A stretch of DNA of 6,150 nucleotides from Flavobacteriia bacterium (GCA_009923965.1 RFSL01000062.1:1-6150), one strand, 5' to 3'; numbered from the stretch's first letter, positions 1 through 5,934 are shown. Program-made: numbers and translations. Notes: generated by a model not told the origin, from the letters alone.

Positions 1-110
1 TAAACCGCCAATTTCTTGTTAGCAACATCCACATCAAATTCTATTTCTATTAAAAAACAAGAACTAATTACTCTTCAACATTTTGGAAAATGTTTGGAAA
101 AACCTAAAAT

Positions 111-149
111 AAAATTAAAAATCTCGAGCATTAAAAACACTCGAGATTT
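111..149 (-). terminator. second (distal) terminator-like hairpin of the tRNA operon
   Basis: A perfect 10-bp inverted repeat pairs 119-128 with 140-149 around an 11-nt loop. Read on the minus strand, the stem is followed by a T-rich run (complement of 111-118, continuing leftward), which suits a rho-independent terminator for leftward transcripts. On the plus strand the stem is followed by a mixed sequence, so plus-strand termination is less likely. It sits about 40 bp beyond the first terminator, as a backup would. The stem core CTCGAG also occurs at both ends of the tRNA-Leu gene nearby. Confidence 0.55.
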
Positions 150-189
150 CGCTACAAGTCAAAGGTGGAAGCCAATTGACAAGTTTCAT

Positions 190-222
190 AAAAACAAAAA
201 ACCCCAACAATTAAGTTAGGGC
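190..222 (-). terminator. rho-independent terminator of the tRNA-Gly/tRNA-Leu operon
   Basis: On the minus strand, a 7-bp stem pairs CCCTAAC with GTTGGGG (one T-G wobble) around a 6-nt loop; in plus coordinates the arms are 215-221 and 202-208. It is followed by TTTTTT-G-TTTTT (complement of 190-201). This GC-rich stem plus U-tract lies directly after the tRNA-Leu 3' end and is the likely main end of the tRNA transcript. Confidence 0.85.
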
Positions 223-226
223 TTTG

Positions 227-310
227 TACTCGAGGCGGGACTTGAACCCGCACGCCCATACAGGCACAGGATTTTAAGTCCGGCGTGTCTACCGATTCCA
301 CCACTCGAGC
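227..310 (-). tRNA. tRNA-Leu (anticodon UAA)
   Basis: Reading the minus strand, an 84-nt class II tRNA folds cleanly. The acceptor arm pairs GCTCGAG with CTCGAGT (first pair a G-U wobble), with discriminator A73 as expected for leucine. The D-arm has GTG/CAC stems. The anticodon loop is CTTAAAA, giving anticodon TAA. A long variable arm (GCC/GGC with a 6-nt loop) is typical of Leu and Ser tRNAs. The T-arm pairs GCGGG with CCCGC around TTCAAGT. The anticodon stem has one mismatch (C28-U42). The 3' CCA is not encoded and must be added by the CCA-adding enzyme. It lies 8 bp downstream of tRNA-Gly, so both are almost certainly cut from one transcript. Confidence 0.96.
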
Positions 311-318
311 AATCGACG

Positions 319-391
<73 letters not shown>

Positions 392-405
392 TTGTATTTC
401 AAACC

Positions 406-430
406 ATTTTCTTTACGCTTTAAAGAAAAT
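406..430 (-). other. hairpin in the 5' leader of the tRNA transcript
   Basis: A perfect 10-bp inverted repeat pairs 406-415 with 421-430 around a 5-nt loop. It falls between the predicted tRNA promoter and the 5' end of tRNA-Gly, so it would be in the leader that RNase P removes. No T-run follows on either strand, so I do not read it as a terminator. A role in processing or leader stability is only a guess. Confidence 0.4.
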
Positions 431-447
431 CCCTTTGATAGGGGGAG

Positions 448-477
448 CAAATTTAAAGATTTTTTCTGTTTTTACAA
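448..477 (-). promoter_or_regulatory. promoter of the tRNA operon (Bacteroidota sigma-factor type)
   Basis: On the minus strand, TTG (plus 475-477) is separated by exactly 19 bp from TAAATTTG (plus 448-455). This matches the TTG-N19-TAnnTTTG pattern known for the primary sigma factor of Bacteroidota at both boxes and in spacing. Transcription would begin around 440-443, about 50 nt before tRNA-Gly. The next bases downstream include a run of C on the minus strand. Confidence 0.75.
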
Positions 478-570
478 GTATTGCTAACAAAATATTTTTT
501 AAGCTAATAACAAGCAGAAAATAATTCCTCTAAAATTGATAATTGGAAACTGAAAGCGAAAAATTTATGG

Positions 571-578
571 TAATTTTG
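571..578 (+). promoter_or_regulatory. probable -7 element of the purH promoter
   Basis: TAATTTTG fits the TAnnTTTG -7 box of Bacteroidota. It ends 19 bp before the purH ATG, implying a 5' leader of only about 12-15 nt and leaving no room for a purine riboswitch. The upstream box is poor: only CTG at 550-552 (18-bp spacer), or TTG at 543-545, which is too far away. A similarly placed -7 box precedes ettA. Confidence 0.45.
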
Positions 579-597
579 ACATTCATTTTTACTTTCC

Positions 598-2127
598 ATG
601 AGCCATTTAAAATCAATCAAGTCAGCACTTATTTCTGTTTACTATAAAGAGGGCTTAGCGGAACTTGTTCAAGAACTTCACAAAAACAAAGTGCTTATTT
701 ATTCAACTGGCGGAACACAGTCCTTTATAGAATCTTTAAAAGTCCCCGTAGTTTCTGTTGAATCCCTCACAAATTTTCCTGAAATTCTTGGCGGAAGAGT
801 AAAAACACTGCACCCTACGATTTTCGGAGGTATTTTAAACAGACGCAACCTAGAAAGTGATAAGGAAGCAATCCAAAAATATGGAATTCCCGAAATTGAT
901 TTGGTAATTGTTGATTTGTATCCTTTCGAAGAAACTGTAGCAGCTGGTGGAAGTCACGAAGAAAATATTGAAAAAATAGATATTGGTGGAATTTCATTAA
1001 TTCGTGCTGCAGCAAAAAATTACCAAGATGTTGTTATTATTCCTTCGGTAAACTTTTATTCTGAATTGCTAGAGCTCCTAAAAAGTCAAAACGGAGCTAC
1101 TACCTATGAGCAACGAAAAAAATTCGCGGCAGAGGCATTTCATATTTCCTCTCATTATGATACATTGATTCATCGTTATTTCGCAAGTGAAGACACTACT
1201 TATTTCAAAGAGAGCATTTCCAAATACGAGACATTAAGATATGGGGAAAATCCACATCAAAAAGGTAAATTTTACGGGGATTTAAATACTGTATTTGATA
1301 AATTACATGGAAAAGAACTTTCATATAATAATTTATTAGATGTAGATGCAGCAGTTGCCCTTATTGAAGAATTTAAAAATGAAGGTCCAACATTTGCTAT
1401 TTTAAAACACAATAATGCCTGCGGAATTGCTACAAGACCAAGTATTGAAGAAGCATATGTTTTAGCATTGGAAGCAGATCCAGTTAGCGCATTTGGTGGA
1501 ATACTTATTTCAAATGCCAAAATTGATTTAAAAACAGCAAAATTGATAAATGAACTTTTCTGCGAAGTGTTAATTGCGCCAGGATATGATCAAGAAGGAC
1601 TTGAACTACTAAAATCTAAAAAAAATAGAATAATTTTAGTTCAAAAAGAAATAAAATTACCAAAGCAACAATTTAGAACTATTTTGAATGGTGTTTTAGT
1701 TCAAGACCGTGATGAAAAATCTGAAAGTCATGAAGACCTGGAAGTAAAAACTACAAATGCACCTTCAGAAAATGAAATTAATGATTTACTATTTGCAAAT
1801 AAATTAGTAAAACATACAAAATCTAACACAATTGTTCTTGTTAAGAATCGGCAATTACTCGCAAGTGGCACAGGGCAAACTTCACGCGTTGATGCCTTAA
1901 ATCAAGCCATTCATAAAGCAAAAACATTTCATTTCGACCTAAAAGGCGCCGTTATGGCAAGCGATGCATTCTTCCCATTTCCAGATTGTGTGGAGATTGC
2001 TCATAACGAAGGAATAGATGCTGTAATCCAGCCTGGCGGTTCTTTAAAAGATCAATTATCCATAGATTATTGCAATAATAAAAAAATGCGAATGGTTTTT
2101 ACTGGAATTCGGCATTTTAAACATTAA
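598..2127 (+). CDS. purH: bifunctional AICAR formyltransferase / IMP cyclohydrolase
   Basis: PurH carries out the last two steps of purine nucleotide synthesis in the cytoplasm: formylation of AICAR with 10-formyl-tetrahydrofolate to FAICAR, then ring closure to IMP. The 509-residue protein has the usual family length. The N-terminal MGS-like cyclohydrolase domain covers about residues 1-190, with ALISVY near 10-15, STGGT at 36-40, GGRVKTLHP at 65-73 and IDIGG at 127-131. The transformylase domain follows, with LRYGENPHQ at 213-221, the catalytic Lys-His pair K270-H271 in LKHNNACG, DPVSAFGG at 294-301 and FFPFPDCVE at 458-466. The ending GIRHFKH is the normal C-terminus, so the gene is complete. 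The ATG at 598 places the conserved start of the first strand correctly. An 86-bp gap without a clear terminator separates it from mreB, so some read-through is plausible. I see nothing abnormal in it. Confidence 0.97.
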   Translation: MSHLKSIKSALISVYYKEGLAELVQELHKNKVLIYSTGGTQSFIESLKVPVVSVESLTNFPEILGGRVKTLHPTIFGGILNRRNLESDKEAIQKYGIPEIDLVIVDLYPFEETVAAGGSHEENIEKIDIGGISLIRAAAKNYQDVVIIPSVNFYSELLELLKSQNGATTYEQRKKFAAEAFHISSHYDTLIHRYFASEDTTYFKESISKYETLRYGENPHQKGKFYGDLNTVFDKLHGKELSYNNLLDVDAAVALIEEFKNEGPTFAILKHNNACGIATRPSIEEAYVLALEADPVSAFGGILISNAKIDLKTAKLINELFCEVLIAPGYDQEGLELLKSKKNRIILVQKEIKLPKQQFRTILNGVLVQDRDEKSESHEDLEVKTTNAPSENEINDLLFANKLVKHTKSNTIVLVKNRQLLASGTGQTSRVDALNQAIHKAKTFHFDLKGAVMASDAFFPFPDCVEIAHNEGIDAVIQPGGSLKDQLSIDYCNNKKMRMVFTGIRHFKH

Positions 2128-2213
2128 CTTTTGTACATTTACATTTAAATGCAATTTCTCGCACTAATAATGCGTTTTACCTGCAGAAATCACACAAGAA
2201 ATAAGAAATAGAA

Positions 2214-3236
2214 ATGGGATTGTTTAGCTTTTTAACGCAAGAAATCGCAATTGACTTAGGTACAGCCAACACATTAATTATTTGGAATGACAAAGTTGTG
2301 GTTGATGAACCTTCAATTGTAGCAAAAGATATTCAAACAGGAAAAATTGTAGCTATTGGAAAAGTAGCACAGCAAATGCATGGAAAAACCCATAAATTAA
2401 TTGAAACAATTCGTCCATTGAAAGATGGAGTAATCGCTGATTTTGCGAGTGCTGAACACATGATTCGTGGAATGATAAAAATGATTAATCCAGGAAGGAC
2501 TTTATTTCAGCCAAGTTTAAGAATGGTTATTTGTATCCCTTCGGGAATAACGGAAGTTGAAAAACGTGCTGTTCGAGATTCAGCAGAACATGCAGGAGCA
2601 AAAGAAGTGTATCTCATTCACGAGCCGATGGCAGCAGCTATTGGAATTGGAATTGATGTAGAAGAGCCAATGGGAAATATGATTATTGATATTGGTGGGG
2701 GTACATCTGAAATTGCGGTAATCGCTTTAGGAGGTATTGTTTGCGATAAATCTATCCGTATTGCGGGAGATGATTTTACAAATGATATTGAAGAATATAT
2801 GCGCCGTCAACACAACATTCTTGTGGGTGAAAGAACTGCGGAACAAATTAAAATAGAAATTGGCGCAGCGCTTCCAGAAATTGACAATCCTCCTGCAGAC
2901 TATGCGGTAAGAGGCCGTGATTTAATGACTGGGATTCCAAAAGAAATTATGGTTTCCTACACGGAAATTGCACATGCTTTGGATAAAACAATTGCAAAAA
3001 TTGAAGAAGCCATTCTCAGCGCTTTGGAAATGACACCACCAGAGCTTTCTGCAGACATCTATAAGACAGGGATTTATCTTGCTGGTGGAGGTTCAATGTT
3101 GCGTGGCTTAGACAAAAGGATTTCTGCAAAAACTAAATTGCCTGTTCACATTGCAGAAGATCCACTTCGTGCTGTAGCAAGAGGCACAAGTATTGCACTC
3201 AAAAATATCCATAAGTTCCAATTCTTGATTCGCTAA
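2214..3236 (+). CDS. mreB: rod-shape-determining actin homologue MreB
   Basis: MreB forms ATP-bound filaments on the inner face of the cytoplasmic membrane and guides the elongasome (MreC, MreD, RodA, PBP2) that builds lateral peptidoglycan. The protein has 340 residues, normal length. The actin-fold nucleotide-binding motifs are all visible: phosphate-1 loop DLGTAN at 14-19, the HEP glutamate E137, phosphate-2 loop DIGGGTSE at 159-166, GERTAEQIK at 205-213 and the adenosine motif LAGGGSMLRG at 289-298. The short hydrophobic N-terminus (GLFSFL) could serve as the membrane anchor. The C-terminus runs to the expected end. ATG at 2214 is the natural start; upstream is A-rich without a strong Shine-Dalgarno, normal for this phylum. 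purH lies before it, as often in Bacteroidota, but mreC does not follow; a secreted serine hydrolase starts 25 bp downstream. Confidence 0.97.
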   Translation: MGLFSFLTQEIAIDLGTANTLIIWNDKVVVDEPSIVAKDIQTGKIVAIGKVAQQMHGKTHKLIETIRPLKDGVIADFASAEHMIRGMIKMINPGRTLFQPSLRMVICIPSGITEVEKRAVRDSAEHAGAKEVYLIHEPMAAAIGIGIDVEEPMGNMIIDIGGGTSEIAVIALGGIVCDKSIRIAGDDFTNDIEEYMRRQHNILVGERTAEQIKIEIGAALPEIDNPPADYAVRGRDLMTGIPKEIMVSYTEIAHALDKTIAKIEEAILSALEMTPPELSADIYKTGIYLAGGGSMLRGLDKRISAKTKLPVHIAEDPLRAVARGTSIALKNIHKFQFLIR

Positions 3237-3261
3237 TGCCTTTTTTAAAAGACCATTTAAA

Positions 3262-4581
3262 ATGAAAAAAAAATTCATTTTATTATTCTTATTCGCATTA
3301 TTTTCATCAAGCTCTTTTGCGCAAAAGCAAAAATTTTTGACTTTAGATAGTTTATTTGATCTTTTAGAAATAAACGATCGGTTTATGGGAACACTTTCTA
3401 TTTCTGAGAACGGAAAAATTATTTATAGTAAATCCATAGGAAAAGATGATGTAGCAAGCGGGAAACTTTCAAATAATTTAACAAAATACCGCATTGGATC
3501 TATTTCTAAAATGTTTACTGCCTGTCTTATTTTTCAAGCTATTGAAGAAAATAAAATAAGCTTAAAACAGACAATCCATCACTATTTCCCAAAAATCACA
3601 AATGCGAAGAAAATTACAATCGGTAATTTATTAAACCACCATAGCGGAATTCATAACTATACAAATGATACAAGCTACTTAAACTATTATACGACTTCCA
3701 AATCCCAAAAAGAAATGCTGGAGATAATTCAAGAAGGAGGTAGCGATTTTAAGCCGAATAGCAGAGCAGAATATAGTAATTCAAATTATGTTTTATTATC
3801 CTATATTTTAGAAAAAATTTATAAGAAATCGTACGAAGAGCTTTTATCTGCAAAAATTATTCAGCCTTTAAGCATAAAAAATACTTATTTAGGGACGAAA
3901 CTTTCTCCAGAGAAGAAGGAGTGTTATTCCTACCGCTATTCTGGGAAATGGGAGCTTGAGAAAGAAACGCATTCTTCTGTAGCGATGGGTGCAGGAGGCC
4001 TTGTTTCTACCACAGAAGACCTACTAATTTTTATAACTAATTTATTTGAAGGAAAAATAATAACTGCTGCTAGTTTAGAACAAATGATGAAATTAGAAGA
4101 TGGTTTTGGAATGGGGATTTTCCCTGTCCCCTTTTACGATAAGAAAGGATTTGGGCACACTGGAGGAATTGATGGATTTAGTTCTTTTCTTTACACATTC
4201 CCAGCAGAAAGTACTTCAATTGCTTTGACATCAAACGGTTCACGATTTGATAATAATGATATTGCTATTGCAGCATTAAGCGACTGTTTTGGCAAGCCAT
4301 TTACACTACCATCATTTTATGCTGGAGCATTAACATCTTCGGATTTAGATAAATACCTCGGCACCTATTCAAATCCTGAAATGCCAATTAAAATTGTTAT
4401 TACGAAAGATTCTCTCTCATTGATTGCCCAAGCAACAGGGCAACAGTCTTTTTCATTAGATGCTACAGGAAAAGATACTTTTGAATTTTCTGCAGCAGGT
4501 GTTAAAATAGAATTTATGCCAAAAGACAAGCTTCTAATCCTAAAGCAAGGTGGTGGTGAATTTACTTTTACAAAGCAGTAA
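3262..4581 (+). CDS. exported serine hydrolase, beta-lactamase/penicillin-binding fold
   Basis: A 439-residue protein of the serine beta-lactamase-like family (class C / esterase / D-aminopeptidase type). It starts with a Sec signal peptide: Lys at 2-4, a hydrophobic core at about 5-15, and likely cleavage after SFA at 20 before Q21. No lipobox Cys is present, so a soluble periplasmic or secreted product is expected. Catalytic motifs are intact: nucleophile S80 with K83 in SISK, Y171-S172-N173 as the YxN motif, and HTGG at 299-302 in place of KTG. The final segment, from about residue 363 (LDKYLGTYS onward), looks like the small beta-rich C-terminal domain often attached to these enzymes. The substrate cannot be told: peptidoglycan peptides, D-amino-acid peptides, esters or beta-lactams are all known in the family. 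It begins 25 bp after mreB and may be co-transcribed with it. No clear terminator follows its stop. Confidence 0.9.
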   Translation: MKKKFILLFLFALFSSSSFAQKQKFLTLDSLFDLLEINDRFMGTLSISENGKIIYSKSIGKDDVASGKLSNNLTKYRIGSISKMFTACLIFQAIEENKISLKQTIHHYFPKITNAKKITIGNLLNHHSGIHNYTNDTSYLNYYTTSKSQKEMLEIIQEGGSDFKPNSRAEYSNSNYVLLSYILEKIYKKSYEELLSAKIIQPLSIKNTYLGTKLSPEKKECYSYRYSGKWELEKETHSSVAMGAGGLVSTTEDLLIFITNLFEGKIITAASLEQMMKLEDGFGMGIFPVPFYDKKGFGHTGGIDGFSSFLYTFPAESTSIALTSNGSRFDNNDIAIAALSDCFGKPFTLPSFYAGALTSSDLDKYLGTYSNPEMPIKIVITKDSLSLIAQATGQQSFSLDATGKDTFEFSAAGVKIEFMPKDKLLILKQGGGEFTFTKQ

Positions 4582-4590
4582 TGTCTGTAA

Positions 4591-4790
4591 CTGATCAATT
4601 TAGATAAGACTTTATGGGAAAAGAACTTGACACTAAAAATCACTAAGAATAATTTTATAATTGATTGGACGCAATCGTACCAGTAAAATACTTGAATATT
4701 GAAAATCAAGAATTTAATCAAAGTGAGGGCTATTTGGTGAATATTAACGAAACTAACTTCGGCCTTGAATTTCTTGGTTTTAGCTACTGA
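4591..4790 (+). pseudogene. possible remnant of a decayed gene (unidentified)
   Basis: Two overlapping open stretches lie end to end in different frames. The first runs from 4591 to a TAA at 4684-4686 and reads like protein (LWEKNLTLKITKNNFIIDW). The second runs from 4665 to a TGA at 4788-4790 and includes IENQEFNQSEGYLVNINE and NFGLEFLGFSY. Neither has a good start codon, but residue composition and codon choice resemble real genes of this window. A single frameshift around 4665-4683 would join them into about 60 residues. I do not recognise a family, and chance open frames of 30-42 codons are common, so this is a weak call. Confidence 0.2.
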
Positions 4791-4791
4791 A

Positions 4792-4850
4792 CTGAAACTG
4801 TTAATTTTTAAAATTTCTGCAAGAACATTTTTAAAAAATTTAAGTTTCAG
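4792..4850. repeat. imperfect inverted repeat (stem-loop) with CTGAAACT arms
   Basis: CTGAAACT at 4792-4799 pairs perfectly with AGTTTCAG at 4843-4850. Inside it, AATTTTT (4803-4809) can pair with AAAAATT in 4833-4840, extending the structure with small bulges. No T-run follows on either strand. It is the first of four consecutive inverted repeats in this gap. Confidence 0.55.
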
Positions 4851-4863
4851 AAAGGAATTAAAA

Positions 4864-4912
4864 TTGTTCGCTACGAGTTATAAATACATGTATAACAATA
4901 ATTTGCGAACAA
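4864..4912. repeat. bipartite inverted repeat with TTGTTCGC ends and a palindromic centre
   Basis: The outer arms TTGTTCGC (4864-4871) and GCGAACAA (4905-4912) are perfect over 8 bp. The inner arms GTTATA (4877-4882) and TATAAC (4891-4896) are perfect over 6 bp. They are separated by an asymmetric internal loop (5 versus 8 nt). The centre also contains the 10-bp palindrome ATACATGTAT (4884-4893). The organisation resembles REP-like or small imperfect-hairpin repeats, but only one copy is visible here. Confidence 0.6.
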
Positions 4913-4926
4913 AAAGAAATTCAGAG

Positions 4927-4965
4927 CCTTGATTTTTTGATTCTTTTTCATCAAGGAAAAAGAAT
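4927..4965. repeat. two overlapping, mutually exclusive hairpins
   Basis: Hairpin A pairs CCTTGAT (4927-4933) with ATCAAGG (4950-4956), 7 bp. Hairpin B pairs ATTCTTTTTC (4940-4949) with GAAAAAGAAT (4956-4965), 10 bp around a 6-nt loop. The loop of B is the 3' arm of A, and the 5' arm of B lies in the loop of A. Both pairings at full length leave no linker to cross the stem, so the two would compete rather than form a standard pseudoknot. It lies upstream of the predicted ettA promoter, so it would be in an ettA leader only if transcription starts earlier. Confidence 0.6.
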
Positions 4966-4970
4966 GGCAA

Positions 4971-5004
4971 AATGAAAATATTAGCTCAATTTGGGATTTT
5001 CATT
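4971..5004. repeat. 9-bp inverted repeat AATGAAAAT / ATTTTCATT
   Basis: A perfect 9-bp inverted repeat pairs 4971-4979 with 4996-5004 around a 16-nt loop. It begins 5 bp after the preceding hairpin pair. The left arm contains the ATG of a 29-codon open frame (4972-5061), which would be sequestered if the RNA folds. Confidence 0.5.
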
Positions 5005-5063
5005 AGGATTATAATTTTAAATATTGGTGGTAAGAAAGCGAACACTCAATTATTAATTTAAAT

Positions 5064-5071
5064 TACCTTTG
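5064..5071 (+). promoter_or_regulatory. probable -7 element of the ettA promoter
   Basis: TACCTTTG matches the TAnnTTTG -7 box of Bacteroidota and ends 20 bp before the ettA ATG, nearly the same distance as the purH box (19 bp). No TTG lies at the expected 17-20 bp upstream, so the -33 half is missing or weak. Confidence 0.45.
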
Positions 5072-5091
5072 TAGAAAGCTAAAATCTAAAC

Positions 5092-5934
5092 ATGTCTGAC
5101 GATAAAAAAATCATTTTTTCAATGGTTGGTGTTTCAAAATCCACACCTCAAGGAAAACAAATAATCAAAAATATTTATCTCTCCTTTTATTACGGTGCAA
5201 AAATCGGGATAATTGGTCTTAATGGTTCTGGTAAATCTACGGTAATGAAAATCATTGCAGGTTTAGATCAAGCTTATCAAGGAGATGTTGTTTTTTCACC
5301 GGGATATACAATTGGTTATCTTTCTCAGGAGCCTGAAATTGATGGCACAAAAACGGTGAAGGAAGTTGTAATGGAAGGCGCCCAAGACATAGTTGATATA
5401 CTTAAGGAATATGAGGAAATTAATGCGTCATTTATGGACGAAGATATTTTAAATGATCCTGATAAAATGGATAAGTTGATAGCTCGTCAAGGTGAAGTTC
5501 AAGACAAAATAGATGCAACAGATGCGTGGGAATTAGATACAAAATTAGAGCGTGCTATGGACGCTTTGCGCTGTCCTCCGGACGATCAACTAATTTCAAC
5601 ACTTTCTGGAGGAGAAAAACGCCGTGTTGCACTTTGTCGCTTACTTTTGAGAAATCCAGATATTCTTTTATTAGACGAACCTACTAATCACTTGGATGCT
5701 GAATCAATTGATTGGTTGGAACAACATTTACAGCAATATAAAGGAACCGTAATTGCAGTAACTCACGACCGTTATTTCTTAGATAATGTTGCAGGTTGGA
5801 TTTTGGAATTAGATAGGGGGGAGGGAATTCCTTGGAAAGGGAACTATTCATTATGGTTGGAGCAAAAAGGTGCGCGTTTAAAAGGTGAAGAAAAAACTGA
5901 ATCTAACGGCAAAAAATGTTGGCTAGAGAATTAG
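5092..5934 (+). CDS. ettA: energy-dependent translational throttle EttA, N-terminal part (frame broken)
   Basis: EttA is a cytoplasmic ABC-F ATPase that binds the ribosomal E site and couples early elongation to the ATP/ADP level. This reading frame gives 280 residues: the first ABC domain and the beginning of the interdomain linker. Visible motifs are Walker A GLNGSGKS at 42-49, Q-loop Q79, the helical arm insertion at about 85-145, signature LSGGE at 171-175, Walker B ILLLDE at 191-196 and the H-loop in THDRYFLD at 224-231. GEGIPWKGNY at 243-252 is typical of EttA rather than other ABC-F proteins. After EEKTES (266-271) the family continues as KRQK, but here the frame reads NGKKCWLEN and stops. 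Restoring one A at 5905-5906 would give KRQKMLARELEWV. Full EttA is about 555-565 residues, so this frame alone holds half the protein. Confidence 0.9.
   Translation: MSDDKKIIFSMVGVSKSTPQGKQIIKNIYLSFYYGAKIGIIGLNGSGKSTVMKIIAGLDQAYQGDVVFSPGYTIGYLSQEPEIDGTKTVKEVVMEGAQDIVDILKEYEEINASFMDEDILNDPDKMDKLIARQGEVQDKIDATDAWELDTKLERAMDALRCPPDDQLISTLSGGEKRRVALCRLLLRNPDILLLDEPTNHLDAESIDWLEQHLQQYKGTVIAVTHDRYFLDNVAGWILELDRGEGIPWKGNYSLWLEQKGARLKGEEKTESNGKKCWLEN

Larger units (their letters stand above)
4582..5091 (+). other. 510-bp intergenic region rich in inverted repeats
   Basis: No intact gene is supported here. From left to right it holds: a possible decayed coding stretch (4591-4790); a run of four inverted-repeat structures (4792-4850, 4864-4912, 4927-4965, 4971-5004); a 29-codon open frame starting at 4972 and ending at 5061 that I cannot recognise and do not call as a gene; and a -7-like box for ettA at 5064-5071. 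No stem is followed by a convincing T-run, so none is a clear terminator for the hydrolase gene. The region stands where mreC would be expected within a mreBCD cluster, though displaced by one gene. Confidence 0.7.

Noticed and set aside
1..60. Short minus-strand frame (DVDVANKKLAV at the left edge) as the end or start of a gene
   Set aside because: An upstream stop in the same frame and no start codon leave under 30 codons; the window edge prevents any real judgement.
16..219. 67-codon open frame on the plus strand beginning with TTG
   Set aside because: It runs through two terminator hairpins of the opposite strand, has no ATG start or recognisable motif, and is A-rich by composition. Chance frame.
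2128..2213. Possible promoter or terminator between purH and mreB
   Set aside because: Only a 4-bp CGCA/TGCG hairpin without a T-run and an off-by-one TAnnTTTG-like match were found; neither is convincing.
603..3263. 11-bp direct repeat CCATTTAAAAT at 603-613 and 3253-3263
   Set aside because: AT-rich, short, and one copy is inside conserved purH coding sequence; most likely chance.
4365..4721. 118-codon open frame on the minus strand
   Set aside because: Most of it lies antisense to the 3' end of the serine hydrolase gene, and the rest is low-complexity Phe/Ile/Lys-rich sequence without family features.
4927..4965. H-type pseudoknot
   Set aside because: The order of arms fits, but with full pairing there is no linker between the shared arm and the second 3' arm to cross the first stem, so the two stems are better seen as alternatives.
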